DNA of 64,000 nucleotides, taken from contig NZ_JAJOIL010000013.1 of NCBI RefSeq assembly GCF_021209385.1, positions 44,207 through 108,206 of the forward strand, written 5' to 3'. The position numbers and the translations under genes are program-made. This stretch comes from Seleniivibrio sp. (GTDB lineage Bacteria > Chrysiogenota > Deferribacteres > Deferribacterales > Geovibrionaceae). The notes under the pieces are model-generated. The model saw only the letters and a program-made list of their open reading frames with translations. It searched no databases and was not told the origin of the DNA. Shown here one piece after another: positions 43,743-52,351 of this stretch; positions within the stretch are counted from its first letter, which is position 1; each line of letters opens with the position of its first letter.

Positions 43743-44829
43743 AAATTTCGATGTAGTCCTGCTCGTACTTCTTTTTCTTATAACTACTGTCGGCGTTTTT
43801 GCTATCTACAGTGCAGGGTTTGACCCTGTTGACGGTCAGGTACGCAACTACTGGCTGAAACAGTTTTACTTTCTGATATTGGGCTATGTGCTGTTTTTTG
43901 GTTTCAGCGCAATAGGTTACAAGAAACTGGTTAAGTATTCGTATGTTCTTTATGTATTCGGACTTGTGATGCTGGCGGCGGTTCTTGCAATGGGACACGA
44001 GGGAAAGGGTGCTGTGCGCTGGATATCGTTGGCGGGTATCCGTATTCAGCCGTCAGAGTTTTTCAAATTTATCTGGATAATAGTTCTGGCAAGACTTTAC
44101 ATAGACTTTACTATGAACAAATACGGCATGCTGGACATAATTAAAAAGCTGTTCATAGCTATGCCGCCGTTCCTGCTGGTTTTTTTGCAGCCTGACCTTG
44201 GAACCGGCGGAACCTATCTTGCCGTATGGGGTATCGTTCTGCTTTTCATAGGTATCAAAAGGGTAACTCTTATGGTTATTGTCACAAGCCTTGTGTTTGC
44301 TGCCCCGATACTCTGGACGCATATGAAACCATATCAGAAACAGAGGGTTGAAACCTTCCTTAATCCGGAGGCTGATCCCTTCGGCTCCGGTTATCACGTT
44401 ATACAGTCAAAGATCGCCATCGGTTCAGGCGGTCTGTTCGGAAAAGGATTTATGAACGGAACACAGTCCCACCTGAAATTCATCCCTGAGCGCCATACCG
44501 ACTTTATTTTCGCCGTAATAGCGGAAGAATTCGGCTTCATTGGTGCGAGTGTGGTGATTCTCTTATTCACAGGGCTTGTCTTCCGAATAATTTATATAGG
44601 CATAAACTCGAAAGAATCTGCGGGAAAGCTGGTGTGTATAGCTGCCTCCGCGCTATTCTTTTTTCAGTTTTTCGTAAACATGGCGATGACCGTGGGTATG
44701 ATGCCTGTTGTCGGTATACCTATGCCTATGGTCAGCTACGGAGGTTCGTCGCTCATCACGTTCATGTCTATTTTGGGAATAGTGAACAGTGTTGCCATGA
44801 GGCGTTTTGACAGTCCCAGCGAGGTATAA
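43708..44829 (+). CDS. rodA: rod-shape peptidoglycan glycosyltransferase RodA
   Basis: 373 residues from ATG 43708, overlapping mrdA by 35 bases. Ten hydrophobic helices and SEDS motifs: V-F-A-I-Y-S-A-G, R-I-Q-P-S-E-F-F-K, Q-P-D-L-G-T-G, F-I-P-E-R-H-T-D-F-I-F-A-V-I-A-E-E-F-G and G-I-P-M-P-M-V-S-Y-G-G-S. Polymerises lipid II in complex with PBP2. It ends in TAATG, coupling to the next gene. Confidence 0.95.
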   Translation: MLSVKLDRKHIENFDVVLLVLLFLITTVGVFAIYSAGFDPVDGQVRNYWLKQFYFLILGYVLFFGFSAIGYKKLVKYSYVLYVFGLVMLAAVLAMGHEGKGAVRWISLAGIRIQPSEFFKFIWIIVLARLYIDFTMNKYGMLDIIKKLFIAMPPFLLVFLQPDLGTGGTYLAVWGIVLLFIGIKRVTLMVIVTSLVFAAPILWTHMKPYQKQRVETFLNPEADPFGSGYHVIQSKIAIGSGGLFGKGFMNGTQSHLKFIPERHTDFIFAVIAEEFGFIGASVVILLFTGLVFRIIYIGINSKESAGKLVCIAASALFFFQFFVNMAMTVGMMPVVGIPMPMVSYGGSSLITFMSILGIVNSVAMRRFDSPSEV

Positions 44830-47243
44830 TGAAAGATTACAAAAAGCTTCTTAAAATATCCAGACCCGCAAGATATATCAACGGAGAGATAAACTCCATC
44901 CACAAAACTCATGAAGGCAGAACGTCGGTCTGCCTCATTTTCCCTGATGTTTATGAGGTAGGTATCAGCCACATAGGTTACAAGATGCTCTATGAACGGC
45001 TGAACCTGTTTGATGAACTTGTATGTGAACGCTTCTTTATGCCATGGCCTGACGCCATTGAAGCATATGGCAGCGAAATGTTCGTCAGTCTGGAGTCAAC
45101 AACAGAGCTTAAAAAATTCGACGTGGTGGGATTCAGCTTTCAGTATGAACTTTCATACACCAACATGCTGAAGACTCTGCTTATGGCTGATATTCCTGTC
45201 AGAAGCAAAAACAGAGGCGAAGACGACCCCATAATAATTGCCGGCGGACCCTGCGTGTGCAACCCCATGCCTATCGCAGATTTTATCGACGTTTTCTTCG
45301 TTGGTGAATCGGAGATAACCCTTCCGGATGCAATGAAAGTTTTGCACGGTATGGAAGGCGCTTCCAGAGCGGAAAAGATAGCATATCTCAACACTCTGCC
45401 GTTCACTTATGTACCTGAAATTGAGCCGGATAAACATGTTATCCGTTCCATACATACAGGTTTTTCAGACGACTACACCATAAAGGATCTTATCGTTCCC
45501 GCTATCCCAGCCGTTCAGGACAGGGTTGCCGTGGAAATATCCCGCGGATGCACAAGGGGATGCAGGTTTTGTCAGGCGGGGATAATATACCGCCCGAACC
45601 GTGAGCGCAGTGTGGACAACGTAGCCTGCGACGCTCTTTATCAGCTTGATAAGACAGGCTATCTTGAAACATCGCTGCTGTCACTTTCGGCGTCCGATTA
45701 CAGCAGGCTGGAAGAGCTGCTTGTGACCATGGTCAAACTTACTCAGGACAGAAAAGTGTCTCTGGCTCTGCCCTCCATAAGGGCTGACAGAATAAAGGAC
45801 TATATCTTCCGCGAGCTTTCAAAGGTACGCAAATCAGGCTTTACCATTGCGCCCGAAGCGGGTTCCCAGCGTATGCGGGATTCCATCAACAAGGGACTTA
45901 CGGAAGAGGCGATACTTGAAGCTGTTGAAAAAGCCTCCGACGCCGGCTGGAACGGCGCAAAGCTGTACTTCATGATGGGACTTCCAGGTGAAACAATGGA
46001 GGATGTTCTCGCCATCGCGGAGCTTGCAAGAAAAGCAAAATACCTGCGTAAAGGCAGATTCAGCATAAAGGTATCCGTTTCAAATTTCGTACCGAAGGCG
46101 CACACACCTTATCAATGGTGGGGTCAGAACAGCGGTGACGAGTTTTTTGAAAAACGTCAGAAACTCAAGGAACTCCTTGTTAAATATAAAATACCTCATG
46201 CTTTTCACGGTATTAAAACCAGCGTTCTTGAGGGTGCGTTCTCAAGAGGTTCAAGAGACCTCTGCAACGTTCTTGAAGAGGCTGTCAGCCGCGGTGCCAT
46301 GTTTGACGCATGGACTGAATATTTTAATTTCTCAGTTTGGGAAGAGTGTTTTGCAAAGTTCGGACTTAAGGTTGAGGACTATGCACAGCGCAATTACAAA
46401 CGCACGGAAAAACTGCCTTGGGAGAATATTGACAGCGGTGTCACAAACGATTTTCTCTGGGATGAATACCTGAAATCACAATCACTTGAACTTACGTCTG
46501 ACTGTACGGACGGAGAATGTCACAACTGTGGTATATGCGATTTCAAGGAGATAAAGAATGTATTTGCAGACAAGACAGAGATGGTTTTTGAGCCTGTAAA
46601 AGAAGATGACGAACAGAAATTCACCCGCTATGCGATGGTATTCTCAAAGACTGAGCGTCTGAGTCTTTTGTCTGCTATAGAGACACAGAGGCTTTTTACC
46701 CATGTGCTCACCATTTCAAAGTTCGGTCTGAAATTCACTCAGGGGTTCAATCCGCAGCCCAAGCTGAGTTACGTTCAGGCGGCTTCCACCGGACTTTCGG
46801 GACTTAACGAGGTTTTGATATTCGAGTCTGAAAAGATAGAGGATTTCAACGAGGCGATGGACAGGCTGAACGGTATCCTTCCCAAATGGATACGCATAAA
46901 GCATTTTACTGAATTTCCAGTGAACCCGAAACACTTTGACGTATACGTCCGTTTCGGATTCGACAAGGAGTTCATGGACATATTTAAAGCCAAATATGAA
47001 GCCGGAGAGGCAAAATACGATAAACTGAACAAGAGAGGACTGCCTAAGGTCATGGATTCCAAAGATTTCACAGCTCACATCGGAACTGATGATATCGTAT
47101 TTAAAACGGAGACCACAGGCAATTTTAACTGTTTTGAGTTCTTTGAAAGCCTCGGATATGAACGCGGAGACATTGGCATAATACGCAAAAACGTTTATCT
47201 TGTACCAAGAGAGGGCGACGATGCGGTCGGAACCGATTTATAA
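44829..47243 (+). CDS. B12-binding-type radical SAM protein with DUF2344 domain (TIGR03960-like)
   Basis: 804 residues. The N-terminal part (1-200) has a B12-binding-like Rossmann fold seen in this family (G-I-S-H-I-G-Y, F-V-G-E-S-E). The radical SAM core carries C-T-R-G-C-R-F-C (Cys 241, 245, 248). A Cys-rich patch C-T-D-G-E-C-H-N-C-G-I-C lies near residue 560, and the C-terminal ~200 residues are DUF2344-like (K-T-E-R-L-S-L-L-S, T-Q-G-F-N-P-Q-P-K-L-S). This family often sits next to rne/rng or shape genes; its substrate is unknown. Here it is coupled to rodA by a one-base overlap. Confidence 0.88.
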   Translation: MKDYKKLLKISRPARYINGEINSIHKTHEGRTSVCLIFPDVYEVGISHIGYKMLYERLNLFDELVCERFFMPWPDAIEAYGSEMFVSLESTTELKKFDVVGFSFQYELSYTNMLKTLLMADIPVRSKNRGEDDPIIIAGGPCVCNPMPIADFIDVFFVGESEITLPDAMKVLHGMEGASRAEKIAYLNTLPFTYVPEIEPDKHVIRSIHTGFSDDYTIKDLIVPAIPAVQDRVAVEISRGCTRGCRFCQAGIIYRPNRERSVDNVACDALYQLDKTGYLETSLLSLSASDYSRLEELLVTMVKLTQDRKVSLALPSIRADRIKDYIFRELSKVRKSGFTIAPEAGSQRMRDSINKGLTEEAILEAVEKASDAGWNGAKLYFMMGLPGETMEDVLAIAELARKAKYLRKGRFSIKVSVSNFVPKAHTPYQWWGQNSGDEFFEKRQKLKELLVKYKIPHAFHGIKTSVLEGAFSRGSRDLCNVLEEAVSRGAMFDAWTEYFNFSVWEECFAKFGLKVEDYAQRNYKRTEKLPWENIDSGVTNDFLWDEYLKSQSLELTSDCTDGECHNCGICDFKEIKNVFADKTEMVFEPVKEDDEQKFTRYAMVFSKTERLSLLSAIETQRLFTHVLTISKFGLKFTQGFNPQPKLSYVQAASTGLSGLNEVLIFESEKIEDFNEAMDRLNGILPKWIRIKHFTEFPVNPKHFDVYVRFGFDKEFMDIFKAKYEAGEAKYDKLNKRGLPKVMDSKDFTAHIGTDDIVFKTETTGNFNCFEFFESLGYERGDIGIIRKNVYLVPREGDDAVGTDL

Positions 47244-48009
47244 AACGTTTCTCGAAAACATTTATCAGAAGTACAACAGTATTGAATATATTGACACCGA
47301 CCCTGTGTTTTTTCCCCATGCATACGAGGGGAATACTGAGTATGTTGCTCTGACGGCGGCGGTTTTTGCATACGGCAACGTTAAGGCTATAAAAGGTTTT
47401 ATACGTTCTTATCTGGATCACTACGGTACTGATCCGCTTGCGGCGGCAAAACCGTCCGGCGGTCTTTATTACAGATTTCAAAAGAAACACGATATCGAGT
47501 ATTACGCTGAACTTATGCGCCGTTTATACGGTGAATACGGTTCAATAGAGAATATTTTTTCCAGAAGGGACACTCTGGAAGAGGGGATATTGCTTTTTCA
47601 TGGACTGATAAAAGAGTATGCAGCGGATGCCGATACCGGACTGCATTTTCTTTTCCCAAACCCTGTAACGTCAGGTTCAAAACGTCTTAGAATGTTTTTG
47701 AGATGGATGATCCGCAAGGATAACGTAGATTTCGGTATCTGGTCAAAATTCAGTCCGTCTGAGCTTATGATGATAATAGATACGCATATTCTCAGGTTTG
47801 CAAAGAACAACGGTGTGATAACAAACGATTCTGCAACCCGTGCAAATCTCGAAAAAGTAAGCAGTTTTTTCAGAAGTATGAACCCTGATGATCCGGCGAA
47901 GTATGATTTTGCACTGACGCGGCTGGGAATTGTTTCCGGATGTAAATATATGAGCAGCATCTCCTGCGGAACATGCGGTCATAATGAAGGCTGTATATTT
48001 AGAGACTGA
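47221..48009 (+). CDS. DUF2400 / TIGR02757 family protein
   Basis: 262 residues from ATG 47221, overlapping the radical SAM gene by 23 bases. Helical protein with F-A-Y-G-N-V-K-A-I, R-W-M-I-R-K-D-N-V-D-F-G-I-W and P-L-D-T-H-like sequence (I-I-D-T-H-I-L-R-F-A). It ends in a four-Cys cluster (C-K-Y-M, C-G-T-C, E-G-C) like the FeS cluster of helix-hairpin-helix DNA glycosylases. Function unknown; a nucleic-acid role is a guess from that resemblance. Confidence 0.85.
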   Translation: MRSEPIYKTFLENIYQKYNSIEYIDTDPVFFPHAYEGNTEYVALTAAVFAYGNVKAIKGFIRSYLDHYGTDPLAAAKPSGGLYYRFQKKHDIEYYAELMRRLYGEYGSIENIFSRRDTLEEGILLFHGLIKEYAADADTGLHFLFPNPVTSGSKRLRMFLRWMIRKDNVDFGIWSKFSPSELMMIIDTHILRFAKNNGVITNDSATRANLEKVSSFFRSMNPDDPAKYDFALTRLGIVSGCKYMSSISCGTCGHNEGCIFRD

Positions 48010-48045
48010 TGAATATATGAATATTTAAAATGTATATCCACAGCA

Positions 48046-48076
48046 TTGACAAAGCATGAAAATAGTATAGTATAAA
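48046..48076 (+). promoter_or_regulatory. promoter for trxA
   Basis: TTGACA at 48046-48051 with TATAAA at 48071-48076 (19-base spacing) or overlapping TATAGT at 48066. It lies 36 bases before the trxA start. Confidence 0.55.
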
Positions 48077-48111
48077 TCTGAAAGCGTTTAAAGTTACTTA
48101 GGAGGATTGCT

Positions 48112-48429
48112 ATGGCAGCAGAACTTAACGAAGCTAGTTTCCAATCAGAAGTACTCGATTGCACTATGCCCGTCCTTGTGGACTTCTGGGCAGTATGGTG
48201 CGGACCTTGCAGAATGCTCACACCTACTATAGAATCTCTTGCTTCAGAATATGTCGGCAAAGTGAAAGTTGCGAAAGTTAATGTGGACGAAAACCAGCAG
48301 CTCGCTGCAAAATACGGTATCATGAGCATACCCACAGTTATGGTTTTCAAAGACGGAAAAGTTGTTGAGCAATTCATCGGCGTTCAACCTAAAGGCGTTT
48401 ACGAAGACGCTCTGAAAAGACATATATAA
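48112..48429 (+). CDS. trxA: thioredoxin
   Basis: 105 residues, canonical length. The active site is W-C-G-P-C (Cys30, Cys33), with D-F-W-A (buried Asp) and the cis-Pro loop S-I-P-T. General disulfide reductase in the cytosol. Preceded by aggagg and its own promoter, and followed by a terminator, so it is monocistronic. Confidence 0.97.
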   Translation: MAAELNEASFQSEVLDCTMPVLVDFWAVWCGPCRMLTPTIESLASEYVGKVKVAKVNVDENQQLAAKYGIMSIPTVMVFKDGKVVEQFIGVQPKGVYEDALKRHI

Positions 48430-48476
48430 TATATCTTTCAAAACATGCATATTGCGGTCTTTTAAAACCGTTACGG

Positions 48477-48502
48477 GAGCAGCTTAGGCTGCTCTTTTTT
48501 TT
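48477..48502 (+). terminator. terminator after trxA
   Basis: gagcagc (48477-48483) pairs with gctgctc (48488-48494) around a ttag loop, followed by eight T. Confidence 0.92.
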
Positions 48503-48579
48503 AGTTTATGATGTTATCTTCAAATTATTGATACAGGTCAATTAAAATTATTTTCTCCAAACTTATGTTGCCTATTGAT

Positions 48580-48634
48580 GATAATGAATATCATTTTCTC
48601 TTGACGTAGAAGCGTGATAATGATAGTTATTTTC
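48580..48634 (+). promoter_or_regulatory. two Fur boxes around the feoAB promoter
   Basis: gataatgaatatcattttc (48580-48598) and gataatgatagttattttc (48616-48634) each match most of the 19-bp GATAATGATAATCATTATC Fur consensus. TTGACG at 48601-48606 lies between them, and the likely -10 lies inside the second box. Iron-loaded Fur would cover both promoter elements. Confidence 0.82.
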
Positions 48635-48681
48635 ATCATGCTTGGTAATAGGTTTTACTTTTTTTAATTAGGGAGATCAAA

Positions 48682-48915
48682 ATGATTATTTCCATGAGAA
48701 AGATGAAGGACAATCAAAAGGGCAGGATTGTCAAGGTCAACTGCGAAGGAGAACTTCGGCAGAGGATCAATGATATGGGTCTGACCTCAGGAACTGAATT
48801 CAAAATTATCGGCAGGGCTCCGCTTTTTGACCCTGTTGCACTGAAGGTGAGAGGTTTTACCATCACTCTCAGGAACAACGAAGCTGATCATATAGAAGTG
48901 GAGGTTAATGATTAA
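48682..48915 (+). CDS. feoA: ferrous iron transport protein A
   Basis: 77 residues, an SH3-like FeoA domain: G-R-I-V-K-V, R-Q-R-I-N-D-M-G-L-T-S-G-T, P-L-F-D-P-V-A-L-K-V-R-G. It supports FeoB in Fe(II) uptake at the inner membrane. A second in-frame ATG lies at 48694. Stop and feoB start overlap as TAATG. Confidence 0.93.
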   Translation: MIISMRKMKDNQKGRIVKVNCEGELRQRINDMGLTSGTEFKIIGRAPLFDPVALKVRGFTITLRNNEADHIEVEVND

Positions 48916-51101
48916 TGAAGGTAGTTGCTATTGCAGGAAACCCGAACTGCGGAAAAACATCTCTTTTCAACAACATCACAGGTGCAAACTATCATGTTGC
49001 AAACTACCCCGGTGTTACTGTTGAAAAGAAAGAAGCAAAAGTTAAGCACGGCGGAGAGGAATTTACTATTGTCGATCTCCCCGGTACATACAGCCTTTCC
49101 CCCTATTCTCTTGAAGAAAAGGTTGCCAGAGACTACGTTGTTAACGAAAAACCCGACGTTATCGTAAACGTGCTTGACGCTTCAAACCTTGAAAGAAATC
49201 TTTATATGTTCGTACAGTTCATGGAGATGGGGGCGCCCGTTATGGCGGCTCTGAACATGGTGGACGTTGCGAAACTCAGAAAAATAAATATCGACGTGAA
49301 GGCGCTGGCTGAAACTCTGAACGTTCCCGTTGTTGAAACAGTTGCAAGAGAGAACAAAGGAACTAAAGAACTTCTGGACGCTGTTGCAAAATTCAGCGCA
49401 AGTCAGACAAAAACACAGAACTTCGATATATCATATGGACCCGACGTTGACGAAACTCTTGTGAAAATGGAAACAAAGATCAAGGATGCGGGTTTCATGA
49501 CCGCAAAATATCTTCCCAGATGGACAGCTCTGAAATACCTTGAAAACGATGAGCAGATCACTGCGGAAGGAGCCGGAATAGGCAGTATCCATCAGGAACT
49601 TGTTTCCATTGCTGACAAACTTAACAGCCACATCAAAACAACACAGAAAACAACAGCTGAAAACCTTATTGCAGACTACAGATACGGTTACATCAGCTCT
49701 ATCCTGAAATCGGTCGTAACATACGAGGATTCACCTCTGGACAGACTGTATCTCAGCGACCGTATAGATCAGGTTCTTACCAACAAACTCCTCGGACCGG
49801 TCATAATGCTCGGTTTCCTGTACCTTATATACGAGTTTACATTCTGGGCAAGTGAATATCCGGTTGCCTGGCTCGAAAGTCTGTTCGGCTGGCTCGGTGG
49901 TATAGCAGATGCGCATATGGCGGAAGGGCTTCTTAAATCCCTTGTCACATCGGGTATTATTGACGGTGTGGGCGGGGTTCTGGGCTTTGCGCCTCTGATC
50001 CTATTCATGTTTTTTGCGATTGCCTTCCTTGAGGACTCAGGCTATATGGCAAGAACAGCTTATATGCTGGACAGAGTGTTCCGTCTTTTCGGGCTTCAGG
50101 GTAACTCGGTTGTCGCATACATAGTTTCAGGCGGTATCGCAGGCGGTTGTGCTGTTCCCGGTGTTATGGCTGCAAGAACCATTAAAGGCGAAAAAGAGAG
50201 ACTTATAACAATCCTTACCGCTCCTTTCATGCCCTGTGGTGCTAAACTCCCCGTTTATGCACTGCTTATCAAGGCTTTCTTCCCCGGCAACGAGAGCGGT
50301 ATCATGCTCGCGATAACACTTATAAGCTGGCTTCTTGCTCTTCTTATAGCAAGACTGCTTGGCACATTCTTTGTTAAAGAACCCGATTCAGCATTCGTTA
50401 TGGAACTCCCTCCTTACAGAATGCCCACACTTAAAGGTCTTACAATCCACGCATGGGAAAGATGCTGGATGTACGTCAGAAAGGCAGGTACTGTTATCCT
50501 CGCAATCTCAGTTCTGCTTTGGGCGATGATGACGTTTCCCCAGCTTTCCGAAAAACAGCTTCAGGTATATGAAGACCAGCGCCAGGAAATTATTTCTTCT
50601 TACGACACTGCAGTTGTGGAAGAGGGCGATTCTGATGCAGAGGAAGTGTCTGCCATTGCACAGGAATACCGTGATCAGCTTTCAACTGTTGATGCAACAG
50701 AGGCTGGAGATGCGCTTGCCAACTCTGTTGCCGGTAAGCTCGGACAGGTATTTGAACCAGTAACTCAGTTTGCAGGATTTGACTGGAGAACCAATATTGC
50801 TCTTATAGGCGGTATAGCTGCGAAAGAGGTTGTGGTTGCGTCTTTGGGAACTGCTTACTCTCTGGGCGAAGTTGACCCCGAAGAGTCCGACAGTCTCGGC
50901 GATAAGCTGGTTAAATCCGGCTGGACAACTGCAAACGCAATTTCGCTGATAATCTTTACACTGCTGTATTCGCCATGTTTTGTTACAGTGGTTGCTATCC
51001 GTAAGGAAACAGGCTCGTCCAAGTGGGCGCTTTTCACTCTGTTCGTATACACAGGTGTTGCGTTCATTGCTTCTGTGGCTGCTTTCCAGATATTGGGGTA
51101 A
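48915..51101 (+). CDS. feoB: ferrous iron transporter B
   Basis: 728 residues. N-terminal G domain: G-N-P-N-C-G-K-T (8-15), N-Y-P-G-V-T-V-E, D-L-P-G-T-Y-S-L, N-M-V-D. A helical GDI domain leads to the membrane part with two inverted gate regions (G-C-A-V-P-G and P-C-G-A-K-L-P-V-Y) and a C-terminal segment with A-A-K-E-V-V-V-A-S-L-G-T. A polar insertion lies at about residues 550-610. Imports Fe(II), consistent with an anoxic habitat. Under Fur control via feoA. Confidence 0.97.
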   Translation: MKVVAIAGNPNCGKTSLFNNITGANYHVANYPGVTVEKKEAKVKHGGEEFTIVDLPGTYSLSPYSLEEKVARDYVVNEKPDVIVNVLDASNLERNLYMFVQFMEMGAPVMAALNMVDVAKLRKINIDVKALAETLNVPVVETVARENKGTKELLDAVAKFSASQTKTQNFDISYGPDVDETLVKMETKIKDAGFMTAKYLPRWTALKYLENDEQITAEGAGIGSIHQELVSIADKLNSHIKTTQKTTAENLIADYRYGYISSILKSVVTYEDSPLDRLYLSDRIDQVLTNKLLGPVIMLGFLYLIYEFTFWASEYPVAWLESLFGWLGGIADAHMAEGLLKSLVTSGIIDGVGGVLGFAPLILFMFFAIAFLEDSGYMARTAYMLDRVFRLFGLQGNSVVAYIVSGGIAGGCAVPGVMAARTIKGEKERLITILTAPFMPCGAKLPVYALLIKAFFPGNESGIMLAITLISWLLALLIARLLGTFFVKEPDSAFVMELPPYRMPTLKGLTIHAWERCWMYVRKAGTVILAISVLLWAMMTFPQLSEKQLQVYEDQRQEIISSYDTAVVEEGDSDAEEVSAIAQEYRDQLSTVDATEAGDALANSVAGKLGQVFEPVTQFAGFDWRTNIALIGGIAAKEVVVASLGTAYSLGEVDPEESDSLGDKLVKSGWTTANAISLIIFTLLYSPCFVTVVAIRKETGSSKWALFTLFVYTGVAFIASVAAFQILG

Positions 51102-51118
51102 CCCTGCGGAGGTGAAAT

Positions 51119-51277
51119 ATGATATCTAACGTAATACTTGCGGTGATTCTGCTCTGGGCTCTCGGCTACGCCGGAAACAGGGCGTGGAAGACCTATAAAC
51201 AGGCAAAAGGTGACAAACCAATGGAATGTGCCTGTTCCGGATGCGGCGGAAGCTGTTCCTCCGGAAAGAAAATATAG
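51119..51277 (+). CDS. FeoB-associated Cys-rich small membrane protein
   Basis: 52 residues. An N-terminal membrane helix (about 3-19) is followed by a Cys-rich tail, M-E-C-A-C-S-G-C-G-G-S-C-S-S-G-K. It starts 17 bases after feoB with ggaggt upstream. Matches the small FeoB-associated Cys-rich proteins that take the place of FeoC in many anaerobes; a metal- or FeS-binding regulatory role is assumed for the family. Confidence 0.85.
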   Translation: MISNVILAVILLWALGYAGNRAWKTYKQAKGDKPMECACSGCGGSCSSGKKI

Positions 51278-51282
51278 ATACT

Positions 51283-51311
51283 AAAAGAGGGGCTTTTGCC
51301 CCTCTTTTTTG
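51283..51311 (+). terminator. terminator of the feo operon
   Basis: gaggggc (51287-51293) pairs with gcccctc (51298-51304) around tttt, then six T. Confidence 0.93.
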
Positions 51312-51408
51312 TAATTGTCAGATAAATTTACATTTTATTGAATATCTGTTTAAAAGGTATGAAATCCTTGTTCTTCAAATATTTGTGGCATTTATAAAAC
51401 CGATTGTG

Positions 51409-51605
51409 TATACTATTGGTTATAAAGGAAGATACACGCCACTACTTCTGGTAGTATCAAAATGTTGTTAAACGGGGTATACCATGTTAGCTAAAACTTC
51501 ACCAAAACCAAGTTTTTGCAAAAGTCATACACGGTGCAAACCGTGTCCCGCAATTGGCCGTTGGTGGCAACATTTTCCGGGCTTTGCTTCCAACGGCATT
51601 TTTTT
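51409..51605 (+). ncRNA. structured leader or small RNA upstream of the LuxR gene
   Basis: Within a 345-base stretch without a credible gene (51278-51622) there is TATACT at 51409-51414. Next come a perfect 6-bp hairpin (acacgg 51529-51534 with ccgtgt 51541-51546, loop tgcaaa) and an 8-bp stem gccgttgg (51557-51564) with ccaacggc (51590-51597), followed by T7 (51599-51605). The last is an intrinsic-terminator shape ending 17 bases before the LuxR start. Either a regulated leader (attenuator/riboswitch-like) or an independent sRNA. I could not match a known riboswitch consensus. Confidence 0.45.
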
Positions 51606-51622
51606 ATGCTTAATTTCATTTT

Positions 51623-52351
51623 ATGGAACTTCCTGTCATGCTTAAACGTAAAGAACTAACTAATATACTTGATTTTTCCCTTGAGCTTCTTAATATCCGA
51701 ACCTATTCCACGTTTACATCGCTGGTGATGGGGCTTAAAGGGCTTTTTGACTTTGATTTTGTACACATCGGAGCGGTTTACTTCTCCGACGAGTGGAAGA
51801 TGCAGACTTTCTATACCAACCTGAGCGTTATGAAGGAATGGTCGCCTTACCAGTATTCCAGCAGCCCCAATCCAAACGACCCTGTCTATTCAATGGTCAG
51901 CGCCGGAAAAACCATGATGTGGTGGGAAGAGCTGCCTCCTGCTATAAATAATTCCGTGACACCTTCCATGGTGCTTCCGAATCTTTGCGGCTACAGTTTC
52001 AGCAAAGTGGCGCCCGACAAGTCGAAAACAGCTGTTATATCCTTCGGCGGACGTGAATTCATCAAATCTGAAAGAACGGAAGAACTCCTTTACTTTATAT
52101 ACCCGCACCTTGCTAACGCTTATTACAGATTAAGCGAAATGCAGGATATCGACCCGGGGCTTATCAGCGGTCGTGAGATGGATGTTCTGCGCTGGCTTAA
52201 GGTCGGCAAGACCTCATGGGAGATATCTAAGATACTTGAGATAAGCGAGAATACCGTGAATTTTCATATAAAGAATATCAAACGTAAACTGAACGCGACA
52301 AACCGTCAGCATGCGGTTGCTATAGCTATTGCGAACAGCATCATATCTTAA
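51623..52351 (+). CDS. LuxR-type regulator with autoinducer-binding-like domain
   Basis: 242 residues (a second ATG at 51638 is possible; neither has a clear ribosome site). The N-terminal domain (about 20-165) has the pattern of autoinducer-binding domains: W-S-P-Y-Q-Y, then N-D-P-V-Y and W-W-E-E, in the order of the conserved Trp/Tyr/Asp/Trp set. The C-terminal LuxR HTH (about 178-240) has G-R-E-M-D-V-L-R-W-L, S-E-N-T-V-N-F-H-I-K-N-I-K-R-K-L. No luxI-type synthase is in the window, so it would be a solo. Ligand unknown. Convergent overlap of 4 bases with the next gene. Confidence 0.82.
   Translation: MELPVMLKRKELTNILDFSLELLNIRTYSTFTSLVMGLKGLFDFDFVHIGAVYFSDEWKMQTFYTNLSVMKEWSPYQYSSSPNPNDPVYSMVSAGKTMMWWEELPPAINNSVTPSMVLPNLCGYSFSKVAPDKSKTAVISFGGREFIKSERTEELLYFIYPHLANAYYRLSEMQDIDPGLISGREMDVLRWLKVGKTSWEISKILEISENTVNFHIKNIKRKLNATNRQHAVAIAIANSIIS

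Noticed and set aside
51226..51471. 81-codon open frame overlapping the Cys-rich FeoB partner gene
   Set aside because: Out of frame with a well-supported small gene, runs through the feo terminator, and lacks start signals.
51529..51597. c-di-GMP-I riboswitch upstream of the LuxR gene
   Set aside because: Only a GCAAACC and a CCCGCAA stretch recall the consensus; the intervening stem and the tetraloop-receptor parts are missing.
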